Shown: positions 7,822-17,537, numbered from the stretch's first letter. The stretch: DNA of 64,000 bases from Jannaschia rubra (GCF_001403735.1 NZ_CXPG01000020.1:434001-498000); one strand, 5' to 3'. A program made the numbers and translations. Notes: generated by a model from the letters alone, not told the origin.

Positions 7822-9954
7822 TCACCGTCCGAGCAAGAGGGAGTTGGGGTTGCGTTCGATCGTCCGCGAGAGGGAGCTTACGTCTTCGGCCGCCCGGACC
7901 GCGGCGCGAAGGGCGGAATAGAGTTCCGTGTTGATCCGGCTGCCCTGCCCGTAGGCTTCGAGCATGCCGCCGGCCTGATCGCCCAAGGCCGTGAAGCGCG
8001 CGACGAGGGCGGGAAGGTCGCCCGAGGCCACACGCAGGCTGTCGGCGGCAGAGGCGGTGGACCGCAGGGTGGAGTTGAGGTTGTCGAGCGTGCCGCCCGT
8101 GCGGATCGTCTCGAGCGTCAGGCGCATCTCCTCGAGCGTCTGGGCCAGCACGACGGGGACGTCGTCCGCCTCGTCCGAGGAAAGGAAGGCGTCGGCGGTC
8201 GTCATGAGCTGCGTCGTCGAATTGACGAGCCGGTCGAGCGCCAGGTCATTGGCCTTGACGGACAGGCGGTTGAGGTTCGCGCCCAGGGTCTCGGCCTCGG
8301 CCATGACCCGTTCGGCAGAGGCGGCGAGGGTGGGCAGGTTGGCGGTACCGTCGGCCAGGGACGCGGCCGCGGCGCCCGCCGTCTCGATCGTCTCCGCGAG
8401 GCTTGCGGCGACCCCGCTTTCGGTCAGGGTCTGCGTCAGGTCTCGCAGGTCGCCGGTGATCGTCTCGATGTCGAGAAGGACGGAGGCCACCTGCGGCGAA
8501 GCGACGATGGCGCGCCCGTCGCGGACGAGACCCAGCACCTCGGAGGGGATCTCGCGCGTGGCTTCGTCGGATGCGATGCGGTTCGCGCTGTCGAGGAGGT
8601 TGGTGGCGGAGGCCAGCAGTTCCTCGATCGGCAGGTCGTTGATCCGTTCCAGCACGGATTCCGCGCTGGCGGTCAGGCCCTGGATGTCGGCGGGAACGGT
8701 GGGAATGAGCGGGTTGGCGGCCACGCCGATCTCCAGCCCGGGGGCGGCCGCGACCTCCGGGTCGTCGACGAGCTCGATGGCAAGGTCGCCCCCGAGAAGC
8801 GACGTCGAGACCAGCTTGGCGCGCATCCCTTCGGCCACGAGGCCGTCGATGAAGTCGATGCCGTCCAGGTCGTTGCTCATCATCTCGAGGCCCATCTGCG
8901 CGGGCTGCAGCGCCAGGACGGCCAGAAGCTGCACCTGCCCGTCGGGATCGTCGGGACGGATGAAGCCGGTGATGGACGTGACCCGTCCCACGGTCACGCC
9001 CTGGTAGCGCACCGCCGCCCCGTCGGTCAGCCCCGAGGCCGCAGAGGGGAAGACAGCGCCCAGGAGGATGGACTTGCGGTCCGGCGTCTCGAACGTCGAG
9101 GCGCGGGCGGCGGTCTCGTCCTCGTAGATGTCGTAGACATGGCCCGGACGGATCGGCTCGCCCCCGGAGATGAGCGTGTCGAAGTTGACGCCGCCTTCGA
9201 GGATGGAGGCGATGGAGCCGATCCGCAGTTCGACCCCGCCCGCGCCCAGGGTGGCCGTCACGCCGGATGCGTCCCAGAAGCGGGTCGCGGTGGAAAGCTG
9301 CCGGTCGTAGGGCGCACGGATGAAGGCGTCGACGCGCACTTCGCTGCCGTCCGCGGTCAGGCGGGGGGCCGCGACCTCGCCCACCTCGATCCCGCGATAG
9401 AGGATCGGGGCGCCCGAGCCGAGGCGGGAGCTGTCCTGGGCCCGGAGCGTGATGGCCGTTCCGCGCACGCCCGGGGGGACGATCGGCGCGCGTTCGTCGC
9501 CGATGAAGGCGGTCTTGGCCTCATCCATGGTGCTGTCCCAGGTGCCCTGGATGTAGGTGCCCGACAGGATGGTGTTCAGGCCCTGCACGCCCCTGGCGCT
9601 GACCTCGGGCTGGACGACCCAGAAGCTCGCGTCGTCGTCGAGGTAGGGGGCGATGCTGTTGTTGACGCGGATGAAGACGTTGACCTGGCTCAGGTCGGCG
9701 GTGAAGCCCACGTCTTCGACCACGCCCACCGTCACGTCGCGATAGCGCAGCGTCGTCTGCCCCGCCGTGACGCCCGAGGCATCCGGAAAGGCCACCGATA
9801 TAAGCACGCCCCGGTCGGACCAGGATTGCCAGGCGATGGCGAGCGCCACGAGGATCGCCACGATCGGCACGAGCCAGACGGCCGAGACCATGCCGCCGCG
9901 GCGTCCGGTCCGTTCGGCGACGGGGGTGGCGGGGCGGTCGGAGGGGTCAGTCAT
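7822..9954 (-). CDS. pqiB: PqiB-like MCE-domain intermembrane transport protein
   Basis: A 710-residue protein anchored by one N-terminal helix (about 23-43, VWLVPIVAILVALAIAW). Three MCE domains follow (about 47-140, 160-270 and 285-390), each with the ..G..VRYQGVTVGRV-type core. A long helical, Ala/Leu/Thr-rich region (about 400-700) ends in NSLLLGR. Known: PqiB hexamers form a channel linking inner and outer membranes for lipid movement. The helical part is much longer than the E. coli needle (whole protein about 546 residues). ATGA overlap with pqiA2. Confidence 0.93.
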   Translation of the reverse strand: MTDPSDRPATPVAERTGRRGGMVSAVWLVPIVAILVALAIAWQSWSDRGVLISVAFPDASGVTAGQTTLRYRDVTVGVVEDVGFTADLSQVNVFIRVNNSIAPYLDDDASFWVVQPEVSARGVQGLNTILSGTYIQGTWDSTMDEAKTAFIGDERAPIVPPGVRGTAITLRAQDSSRLGSGAPILYRGIEVGEVAAPRLTADGSEVRVDAFIRAPYDRQLSTATRFWDASGVTATLGAGGVELRIGSIASILEGGVNFDTLISGGEPIRPGHVYDIYEDETAARASTFETPDRKSILLGAVFPSAASGLTDGAAVRYQGVTVGRVTSITGFIRPDDPDGQVQLLAVLALQPAQMGLEMMSNDLDGIDFIDGLVAEGMRAKLVSTSLLGGDLAIELVDDPEVAAAPGLEIGVAANPLIPTVPADIQGLTASAESVLERINDLPIEELLASATNLLDSANRIASDEATREIPSEVLGLVRDGRAIVASPQVASVLLDIETITGDLRDLTQTLTESGVAASLAETIETAGAAAASLADGTANLPTLAASAERVMAEAETLGANLNRLSVKANDLALDRLVNSTTQLMTTADAFLSSDEADDVPVVLAQTLEEMRLTLETIRTGGTLDNLNSTLRSTASAADSLRVASGDLPALVARFTALGDQAGGMLEAYGQGSRINTELYSALRAAVRAAEDVSSLSRTIERNPNSLLLGR

Positions 9955-10568
9955 GAAGCGCTTTCATCGGATATGATCTCGATCTCGTCCCAGATGCGGC
10001 GGCTGTCGAAGCTGAGCGCCGAAAGCATGGTGAAGACGACCGACAGGGCGAAGCAGACGGCCGCGATGCCGGGGTTGATCGTCGCGATCAGGTTGAATTG
10101 CACCAGCGCGACCAGGATGGCCACGACGAAGACGTCGATCATGGACCAGCGGCCGATGAACTCGACGATCTCGAACAGGTGGAGCATGTGGCGCGGGCGA
10201 TACCCACGGGAGCGGCGGACCATCACGGCGAGATAGCCGATGGCGATGAACTTGCCCACGGGGATCATCACCGAGGCGAAGAAGACGATGCCCGCGACCG
10301 CATAGGCCCCGTGGTGCATGAGCTCGATCACGCCGCCGACGATGGTGGCGTCGGAGGCGAGGCCGACGGTCCGGGTAATGAGCATGGGATAGAGGTTCGC
10401 GGGAATGTAGAACAGCAGGCCCACCAGCCACCATGCCCAGACCCGTTGCAGCGACGTGGGGTCGCGGCTTTGCAGCCCGCCGCCGCAGCGGGGGCAGACC
10501 TCCGTATCGGCGGGCCAGACGCGAGTGCAATGGCGGCATCCCACCAGTCCCGCGTCCAGCGCCGTCAA
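9951..10568 (-). CDS. pqiA: PqiA-like membrane protein, second half (PqiA2)
   Basis: A 205-residue PqiA domain. The N-terminal zinc ribbon CRHC...CPRC is followed by four membrane segments (for example about 38-58 VWAWWLVGLLFYIPANLYPML, then GIVFFASVMIPVGKFIAIGY and two more). PqiA is the inner-membrane partner of PqiB. Start choice is open. TTG at 10566-10568 gives a TTGA overlap with the pqiA1 stop, matching the other junctions. An in-frame ATG at 10605-10607 would add 13 residues and overlap pqiA1 by 43 nt. Confidence 0.88.
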   Translation of the reverse strand: MTALDAGLVGCRHCTRVWPADTEVCPRCGGGLQSRDPTSLQRVWAWWLVGLLFYIPANLYPMLITRTVGLASDATIVGGVIELMHHGAYAVAGIVFFASVMIPVGKFIAIGYLAVMVRRSRGYRPRHMLHLFEIVEFIGRWSMIDVFVVAILVALVQFNLIATINPGIAAVCFALSVVFTMLSALSFDSRRIWDEIEIISDESAS

Positions 10569-11209
10569 CGCGGCGAGTTTTTCGCTGCCGTGTCGAGCGC
10601 CGTCCATATCGAATGCTTGCTCATCTGCGTGTCCTGAAGCGCCGTTATGAAGACGATGGCGGCGAAAGACCAGAACGCAGGTCCCATCGACAGGGTGGCC
10701 AGATCGGCCAGCTTGACCAGCGCCACGGCCACGCCGACCATGAAGATCTCGGCCATGGCCCAGGGTTTCACCGTCTCGGACAGGCGCAGCATGAGGGCGG
10801 CGCAGGGCAGGGGCGCGCGCTCGATGGCGAGGGGGCCGAGCGCCCAGAGGATGGCGGCGAGGCGCCCGACGGGCAGGATGATGACGAAGAAGGCCACGGC
10901 GATCGACAGGGGCGCCATGATCCCTTCGGAAAAGCTCATGACCGTCTCGAAGACCGAGGCCCGGCTGGTGAAGACGCCGTTTCGCAGTTGCAGGAACGGG
11001 TAGAAGATCACGATGGTCATGAGCACCAGAGAAGTGGCGGCCAGCGTGACGATGCGGAGGATGGCCTCCGGCCGGCCGACGGCGATCACCGTCCGGCAAC
11101 GGACGCAGCGCAGCCGGATGCCGTCGGGGATCTCGTCCACCACATGCAGCGCGTCGCAGACCGGGCAGCAGATCAGGTCTTCCAGCGCAGCGGGGTCTGC
11201 CCCGTCCAT
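10565..11209 (-). CDS. pqiA: PqiA-like membrane protein, first half (PqiA1)
   Basis: A 214-residue PqiA domain with an N-terminal zinc ribbon (CCPVC...CVRC, about residues 14-41) and four membrane segments starting at about 52 (ILRIVTLAATSLVLMTIVIF). E. coli PqiA carries both halves in one 417-residue chain; here they are two genes. The start ATG shares one base with the tamB stop (TGATG), so translation is likely coupled. Confidence 0.9.
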   Translation of the reverse strand: MDGADPAALEDLICCPVCDALHVVDEIPDGIRLRCVRCRTVIAVGRPEAILRIVTLAATSLVLMTIVIFYPFLQLRNGVFTSRASVFETVMSFSEGIMAPLSIAVAFFVIILPVGRLAAILWALGPLAIERAPLPCAALMLRLSETVKPWAMAEIFMVGVAVALVKLADLATLSMGPAFWSFAAIVFITALQDTQMSKHSIWTALDTAAKNSPR

Positions 11210-14200
11210 CAGTAGTCCCGTTCGTAGAACAGGCCGAGCGCCGTTCCGCCCGCGGCGCCGGCCGACCCACGCACCGTCAGGTTCGGCGAGACGTCGAGGT
11301 TCAGCGAAATCGCAGCCTCGCCGTTCTGGTCGACCTGCACGTCCGTATAGACGTTGTCCGACAGGTACTTGCCTGCCCTCAGCGCCACGTTCCCGTCGTC
11401 GTCCGTGGTGATGTCGAGATCGTCGAGCCCCGCACTGCCGCGCAGGTTATCGAGCAGGCCGCCGCTGCTGCGTCCGGCGAGGACCGCGATGGAGTTGGCC
11501 AGTTGCAGGGCCTGCAACGGCGACAACTGGTCGAGCCCGCGACCGAAGAAGATCTGGGCCACGACTTCTTCCTGCGGGACTTCGGGCACCGACTCGAAGG
11601 TCACGCCGATGTCGTCCGCCGGCCCTTCGATCACGATGGATGCGGTGATCGTGTCCGTCTGCGTCGTCGCCACGAGGCGGATGTAGGGCACGAGGCTGCC
11701 CTGAAAGCTGATCCGACCTTCGTCGAGATCGAACCGCTGTTCCAGGATATCGAGGCGTCCGCGGACCAGCTCGAACCCGCCCGAGGTGATCGGGTTCTTC
11801 GTCGTTCCCATGAGGCGCAGCGTGCCCCCGAGTTCGGCGTCGAGTCCCCGGCCGCGCACGAAGATGCGGCCCGGCGCGTTGATCGTGAGGTCGAGGCCGT
11901 AGGCCGGCCCCGCACTTTCCGCACGGGCGGCCTCGGCGCGGGCTTCCTCGGTCTGGCCCGCGCGGGCGAGCGTGCGCTGGACGGGACGCGGCGTGCTCAG
12001 GTGCCGGATCTCGGGCAGATCGCCCACCGCCGTCAGGCCGGAGGATGGGACCGCGATTTCCGCGCCGTCGATATTGATGACCCCGCCGATCGTCGCCCCG
12101 CCGGTGAGCGGGCCGGTGACGGTCACGCGACCGTCGAGGTCGGCGGTATAAAGCGACGGATCCTCCAGCGTGATGTCGAAATCCGCCACCAGGTTGGCGT
12201 CGAACGGCGGCGACAGCGTGACCGGGCCGGTGACGGACAGGCGCCCCCCGGATTGGGGCGATGCGCTCAGGTCCACCTGGGCCCGACCCCCGGTCAGCGT
12301 CACCGTGGCGTCGATGGCCTCGAGGCCGTTGCGCAGCGTCGGCAACGACAGGGCCGCGCCCGAGGTGGTGATGCGCCCCGAGACGCTGTCGAGCGAGGGC
12401 GGGCCGTTCAGCGTCAGGTCGAAATTCGCGGTTCCGGCCAGCCGGCGCGGGGCCAGCGCCGCATTGGCGAGGCCGAGCGGCGCGGAGCCGTCGACCGACA
12501 GGTTCAGCGTTCCGTCGGTGCCGATGGTGCCGTCCACCGCCGCCTGCGTGCCGGAGGGACCTTGCAGGTCGATGTCGATGGCATAGGCATCGCCCTGGCC
12601 GCGCGCGGTGCCCGAAACGCGCAGCGGCCCGGAGATGCCGGTCAGCGGCCCGATGTCGGGCACGGCCAGCGTGAACTGCGCCTGCGGAGCCTGGCCGGTC
12701 AGCGTGCCGCTGGCCGTCAGGGTTGAACGGAGAGGGCCGGAAGCGTCGAGGTCGACCGCCCACTGTCCGTCCTGCTGGAACAGGCGGCCCGAGGCGGAGA
12801 GCGCGCCGTTCAGACCTGGAACGAAGGGCGAGACGTCAGCGGCCGACAGGCGGAAATCGAGCGCGGCATCCGGCCCCGTGGCAATGCCGTCCACGGCCGC
12901 CGACAGGCCCTGCGCGCCGTCGACCGTCGCATCGACCTGCCACTGGCCGTCGGTCTGGCTGGCGGTGACGGCATAGGTCAGCGGCCCGCGAAGCTGCGGC
13001 GCGAGCGCGGAGCTTTCGGGGATCCGGCCGCTGGCCTCGATCGCCGGCGCGTCGCCGGTCAGGTCGACCGTCGCATCCACCGTGGCCGCATAGGGGCCGG
13101 TGCCGTCCAGGTCGATGAGAAAGCCGTCGTCCGTCTGCACCGCCTGACCCGTGACCGACAGGCCGCCGGGCACGGGGGCAAGTTCGCTCAGGTCGGGCAC
13201 GTCGGCGGTGAAGTCGACGACGAGGGGCGAGGCCGTCAACACGGTCTCCGCCGTCACGACAGCGCCGAACGGCCCGCGTGCCGTGACCTGGGCCATCCAG
13301 TCGTCGGCCGTCTTCGCCACGCGGCCGTCGACATCGAGCCTGCCTTCGACGGCGGGCACGAAGTCGGAGATCTCGGGCACGGTGCCTGCGAACTCCACCT
13401 GCGCGGACTCGCCCGTCACCGGGCCTTCGGCGCGCAGCGTGATGCCGGAGGGGGCCTCGGCGCGCGTATCCAGCACCCAGGCGCCGTCTTGCTGCGCCAG
13501 CGTCCCGTCGAGCGTGACCGCGCCCCGAAGGGCCTCGATCGTCTCGACGGCGGGGACGGGTCCGCTCAGGTCGGGCAGGTTGGCCGAGAAGGCGATGCGC
13601 GCCGCCTCGCCCGTGACGGGGCCTTCGACGGTGGCGGTGGCGTTCCAGGGGCCGGTGGCGTCGGCGTCGAGCGACCAGATGCCATCCCGTGCGAAGGCCC
13701 GGCCTTCGAGGGTGACACCGCCCGGAACGCCCGGCGCGAAGGGTTCGAGATCGGGCACGGTGGCCGAGAACTCCACATCGGGGGCCTCGCCCGTCAGGGT
13801 GCCGGAGGCGCTGAGGGCGATGCCCTGAGGGGCCCGTCCCTCGACCGTGCCCTGCCAGACGCCTGCCGCATCCTGCGTCAGGTCCGCCGACAGGTCGACC
13901 GGGCCGTCGAGCCGCGGGTCGATCGCGGTCCCGTCGGCCAGACGGGCCGACAGGGTCGCGCGGCTGGTCTGTCCGTCCTGCCGCTGGGCGGCTTCCTCGG
14001 CAAGGAGGGCGGCACTGCCTTCGACGCTCAGTTGGGCGTTGGAGAGGTTCAGATCGTCGACGAAGGTTCCGTCCACCGTCCGCCGGGTTTCGAGCGCGAG
14101 CGTCGTCTCGCCCGACAGCACCGCGTCGGCTTGCGGGATCCCCAGGCCCAGATCCCGGGTCCGCGCCCCGAGGGTCAGGTCGAACGTTCCGGCCAGCGGG

Positions 14201-15759
14201 GAAAAGTCGCCCGTCACCGTCGCGTCGGCCGAGCCGGACAGGTCGCGGCCCGCGACGCCGGAAAGGCGGGCAAGGTCGTCGACCATGACGGAGAGGTCCA
14301 TGCCGATGTTCAGCGGATGCTCCGGATCGGCACCGGCGATGGTGACGCTGCCGTCGAGCCCGTAGCCCGCGCCGTCGAGCGACAGGTCGCCGAGCCGCAC
14401 CGGCTGGCCCCTGTCCCACGCGAGATCGGTGGAGAGCGTGACGGCGTCTCCCACGGCGCGGGCCAGATCGGGGTCGGCGAAGTCGAGCCCGTCGAGCGCC
14501 GCCTGGATCGCGGCGGTCGCGCCGGTGACGGCGCTGTCGGCACGTTCCAGCGTGCCCGTCGCGGTCAGGTTGGCGGTCTCCAGCGACAGCGCGGGGCTGT
14601 CGTAGTCCTGGAGCGAAAGATCGAACCGCCAGTCGTCGGAAACGCTTGCGTCCTGACGGACGGTAAGGCTGGCCTGACGTATGCGCGCGTCGGAGGAGGT
14701 CGGAAGCAGCACGGGCGTCCCGTCGTCGGAGGCGATGCTGCCGGTCAGGTCGATGTATTCGGGCCAGCCGTCCGCGCCGATCCGCGCTTCGCCCGAGAGG
14801 TCGAGCGCCTGCGTGTCCACCTGCAGCCAGTCGAGATCGATGCCGCCGCCGTCGCGTTGCAGGCCCTGCGCCACAAGCTGCACGTTCTCGCCGAAGAAGG
14901 GCTTGTAGCGCGGCGCGAAAAGCTCGGTCACGTCGCCGCCCAGATCGACGTCGAAGCGGCGGCCGTCCTCCGTGCCGGTCAGCGTGACCTGCCCGGCCAG
15001 CCGGTCCTGTCCGTCGGAGGCCAGCGCGATGTCGGCCGAGAAATCGTCGAGCGGCCCGTTTCCCTTGACCGTCAGGTCGATGGCCGGGTCGCCCGGCAGT
15101 TGCAGCAGGGTGGCCGCGACGCCTCCTTCGGGTTCGCTGATGTCGAGGTCGATGGACAGCGGCTGGCCCTCGCCACCGTAGGACGCCTGGATGGAGTAGC
15201 GGCCGGCGGTCTCGTCGATGCGCTGCGCCTCGATGCTGATCGATCCGGCGCCGTCGGCCAGTTGCGCCGTCGCGTCGAGCGTCAGGGCGAGATCCTGCCC
15301 CAGAAGCGGTGCGCCCAGTTCGATGCGGTCGGCATGGAGTGCCTCGATATCGACCGCGACCGGGAGTTCGGGCAGCGAGAAGCCCGAGGCGCCCGCGTCG
15401 GGCAGGCGGTCCACCCCCTCGGGCGGCAGGGGCGTGCGTTCGACCACGATGCGCGCGGCGGAGAGTTCCTCCACCTCCAGCCGCCCACGCAGGAGGGCCG
15501 AGCGGTTCCAGTCGAGGACCACGTCCTCCATCCGCAGCCAGGCGCCTTCCTCGTCGGAGATCTGCAAAAGGTCGATGGAAGCGCGGGACGACAGCGCCCC
15601 TTCGAACCCGTCGATGCGGATCTGCAGGCCCGGCGACGACAGGTTGTCCTCGATCAGGCCGGCGATGAACCCGCGGTCGCGATCCTCCTCGCTGTCCTGC
15701 GCGAGGGCCGGATGCGGGAGGGCGAGGGCGAGAGCCATGGAAAGCGTGCGTGTCTTCAT
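11209..15759 (-). CDS. tamB: Translocation and assembly module protein TamB
   Basis: A 1516-residue AsmA-like/TamB protein. A cleavable or anchoring signal (MKTRTLSMALALALPHPALA) is followed by a very long beta-strand-rich body and the conserved C-terminal TamB (DUF490) domain with GGFELVRGRLDILEQRFDL and the FFGRGLDQLSPLQALQLA segment. Known: TamB spans the periplasm as a hydrophobic groove, pairs with TamA, and is implicated in phospholipid transport and outer-membrane protein insertion. The ATG at 15757-15759 overlaps the tamA stop (TAATG). The middle carries about eight 60-residue repeats. Confidence 0.95.
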   Translation of the reverse strand: MKTRTLSMALALALPHPALAQDSEEDRDRGFIAGLIEDNLSSPGLQIRIDGFEGALSSRASIDLLQISDEEGAWLRMEDVVLDWNRSALLRGRLEVEELSAARIVVERTPLPPEGVDRLPDAGASGFSLPELPVAVDIEALHADRIELGAPLLGQDLALTLDATAQLADGAGSISIEAQRIDETAGRYSIQASYGGEGQPLSIDLDISEPEGGVAATLLQLPGDPAIDLTVKGNGPLDDFSADIALASDGQDRLAGQVTLTGTEDGRRFDVDLGGDVTELFAPRYKPFFGENVQLVAQGLQRDGGGIDLDWLQVDTQALDLSGEARIGADGWPEYIDLTGSIASDDGTPVLLPTSSDARIRQASLTVRQDASVSDDWRFDLSLQDYDSPALSLETANLTATGTLERADSAVTGATAAIQAALDGLDFADPDLARAVGDAVTLSTDLAWDRGQPVRLGDLSLDGAGYGLDGSVTIAGADPEHPLNIGMDLSVMVDDLARLSGVAGRDLSGSADATVTGDFSPLAGTFDLTLGARTRDLGLGIPQADAVLSGETTLALETRRTVDGTFVDDLNLSNAQLSVEGSAALLAEEAAQRQDGQTSRATLSARLADGTAIDPRLDGPVDLSADLTQDAAGVWQGTVEGRAPQGIALSASGTLTGEAPDVEFSATVPDLEPFAPGVPGGVTLEGRAFARDGIWSLDADATGPWNATATVEGPVTGEAARIAFSANLPDLSGPVPAVETIEALRGAVTLDGTLAQQDGAWVLDTRAEAPSGITLRAEGPVTGESAQVEFAGTVPEISDFVPAVEGRLDVDGRVAKTADDWMAQVTARGPFGAVVTAETVLTASPLVVDFTADVPDLSELAPVPGGLSVTGQAVQTDDGFLIDLDGTGPYAATVDATVDLTGDAPAIEASGRIPESSALAPQLRGPLTYAVTASQTDGQWQVDATVDGAQGLSAAVDGIATGPDAALDFRLSAADVSPFVPGLNGALSASGRLFQQDGQWAVDLDASGPLRSTLTASGTLTGQAPQAQFTLAVPDIGPLTGISGPLRVSGTARGQGDAYAIDIDLQGPSGTQAAVDGTIGTDGTLNLSVDGSAPLGLANAALAPRRLAGTANFDLTLNGPPSLDSVSGRITTSGAALSLPTLRNGLEAIDATVTLTGGRAQVDLSASPQSGGRLSVTGPVTLSPPFDANLVADFDITLEDPSLYTADLDGRVTVTGPLTGGATIGGVINIDGAEIAVPSSGLTAVGDLPEIRHLSTPRPVQRTLARAGQTEEARAEAARAESAGPAYGLDLTINAPGRIFVRGRGLDAELGGTLRLMGTTKNPITSGGFELVRGRLDILEQRFDLDEGRISFQGSLVPYIRLVATTQTDTITASIVIEGPADDIGVTFESVPEVPQEEVVAQIFFGRGLDQLSPLQALQLANSIAVLAGRSSGGLLDNLRGSAGLDDLDITTDDDGNVALRAGKYLSDNVYTDVQVDQNGEAAISLNLDVSPNLTVRGSAGAAGGTALGLFYERDY
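12485..13925 (-). repeat. About eight divergent ~60-residue tandem repeats in TamB
   Basis: The translated middle of TamB repeats a ~60-residue unit of the form VPDLxxFxPxxxG-xLxxxGxxxxxDGxWxxDxxAxGPxxxxxxxxGxxTGxAPxxxF. Successive copies measured by eye are 58-66 residues (about 180 bp) long. They are diverged at DNA level, so this is an old beta-groove expansion rather than a fresh duplication. Limits are approximate. Confidence 0.75.
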
Positions 15760-17537
15760 TAGAATGCCTGCCCTATGCCGATGTAGACCTGCACGCCGGA
15801 CGGATCGTCCGGCCCCGAGACGGGAAAGGCCACGTCGAAGCGGATCGGGCCGATGCCCGTGTCGTAGCGGATGCCGAGGCCCGCGCCCGACTGCGTGTCG
15901 CCGCCCGAAAAGTCGCTGTCGGGGCTGACGAGGCCGAAATCGGCGAAGCCCACGACACCGATCTTCTCGGTCACCTGCTGGCGCACCTCGGCCGAGAGGC
16001 CGGCGAAGGACTTGCCGCCGACGACCTCTCCACTGGGAAGCGTCACGCCGAGGGACTGGAACTCCTGCCCGCGCACGGTGCCGCCGCCGCCCGAGAAAAA
16101 CAATGTGTTCGCCGGCACTTCGTCGAGATCGGGGCCCACGACGCTGCCCAGTTGCAGCCTGGCGGCCAGGACGGTGCCGTTCTCGGCCCCGAACCCCTGA
16201 TAGCCGCGCAGGTCGCCCCTGAAGACCGCGCCGCTGCCGCCCGTCTGGAACCCCGCGAAGGGGCGCAGCCCGGCCTCGACGTAGTAGCCGTCGGCCGGGT
16301 TCAGAAGGTCGTCGCGCCGGTCGTAAGTCGCGGTCAGGGGCAGCGAAAGGATCGAGAACTCCCGCTCGCCGAAGGCATCGGTGTCGCGGCTGTATTCGTA
16401 GCCCACGCCGTAGGAATACTGGAACTCGTCGGACACGATGCGACGGGCGCCCGCCTCGATATAGGCGCGGTCGGTGGTGAACTTCGGCTCGTCCAGGCTT
16501 TCGACGCCCCCGTTCACGAAGAGGTCCGTTTCGGGATTGAAGGTCGCCGGGCGGTTGTAGGCGAAGTTGATGCCATAGTCGGCGCCGCCCTCGTCGGCGC
16601 CGATGTCGTTCACTCCGCCCTCGATCCGCAGGCTGTCGGCATAGCCGGTCAGGTTGCGGTGCAGCCAGTAGGCGGTGGTCGAGATCCCCTCGTTCGAGGA
16701 AACCTCGGCCCCGAACCCGAAGCGGCGGGGCAGGCGCTCGACCACCTGGACGGTCATGGGCAGGGTATCGCCGGGCCCGATATCGTCGGCTTCCGTGATC
16801 GAGACGGAGCTGAAGGCGCCGGTGCGTTGCAGGCGGCGGGCGGATTCCGCGACTTCCTCCGGGTCGAAGACGTGGCCCTGCCGCAGGTCGGCCAGGCGGG
16901 AAATCTGACGGGTGTAGACATCCTCGTTGCCCGTCACGGCGACGTTGCCATAGACGAGCCGCGGCCCGGGGGCGACCGTCAGCCGCGCGTCGAGGACGTC
17001 GGCTGCGTGGTCCGCGACGATGTCCTGGCCGGCAATCTCGGCCTTGGCGTGGCCGATGGCGCGCCACGCCTCGACCCCGGTGCGTGCGGTCCGCCGCAGG
17101 ATGTCCGTGCCGGCGGGCTGGCCTGTCGCGAAGCCTTCGGGAAGTTCCGTGCCGGGCGCCAGGGGGGCGATCTGCGTGGTGCGGAACAGGAACCGCGGCC
17201 CTTCCTGCACGCTGATCGTGACGGTGCCGACGGGATCGGTCGATCCGATGGTCGGCAGGTTCGCGGCCTCTACCCCGTCCACCTGAATCGAGATGACAGG
17301 GCCGAAATGCCCGGCCTCGAACAACACGGCCAGCAATCGGCGGTAATCCGCCTGCGCGGCCGCGACCAGGTCGCGCCGCTCGGTCTGGCCGTCTTCGACG
17401 GCGCCGACGACGAGCGACGCATTCCGCAGGCTGTCCCGCAGGTCATCGTCTTCGGGGAAGGCAAGATTGACGGTCGCAGCCCGAAGGGGCACCGCAAGCA
17501 GCAGCAGGGCAAGCCCGGTGGCAGTCACAAATCTCAC
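15759..17537 (-). CDS. tamA: Outer-membrane assembly protein TamA (Omp85 family)
   Basis: A 592-residue Omp85 protein. A signal peptide (about 1-20, LALLLLAVPLRAA) precedes three POTRA-like domains (about 25-260) and a 16-strand-type C-terminal barrel, with the family motif VRGQEFQSLG and the closing strand ending in QVYIGIGQAF (terminal Phe). Directly upstream of, and overlapping, tamB. First gene of the six-gene minus-strand operon ending in pqiC; divergent from the ATP-grasp gene across 310 bp. Confidence 0.95.
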   Translation of the reverse strand: MRFVTATGLALLLLAVPLRAATVNLAFPEDDDLRDSLRNASLVVGAVEDGQTERRDLVAAAQADYRRLLAVLFEAGHFGPVISIQVDGVEAANLPTIGSTDPVGTVTISVQEGPRFLFRTTQIAPLAPGTELPEGFATGQPAGTDILRRTARTGVEAWRAIGHAKAEIAGQDIVADHAADVLDARLTVAPGPRLVYGNVAVTGNEDVYTRQISRLADLRQGHVFDPEEVAESARRLQRTGAFSSVSITEADDIGPGDTLPMTVQVVERLPRRFGFGAEVSSNEGISTTAYWLHRNLTGYADSLRIEGGVNDIGADEGGADYGINFAYNRPATFNPETDLFVNGGVESLDEPKFTTDRAYIEAGARRIVSDEFQYSYGVGYEYSRDTDAFGEREFSILSLPLTATYDRRDDLLNPADGYYVEAGLRPFAGFQTGGSGAVFRGDLRGYQGFGAENGTVLAARLQLGSVVGPDLDEVPANTLFFSGGGGTVRGQEFQSLGVTLPSGEVVGGKSFAGLSAEVRQQVTEKIGVVGFADFGLVSPDSDFSGGDTQSGAGLGIRYDTGIGPIRFDVAFPVSGPDDPSGVQVYIGIGQAF

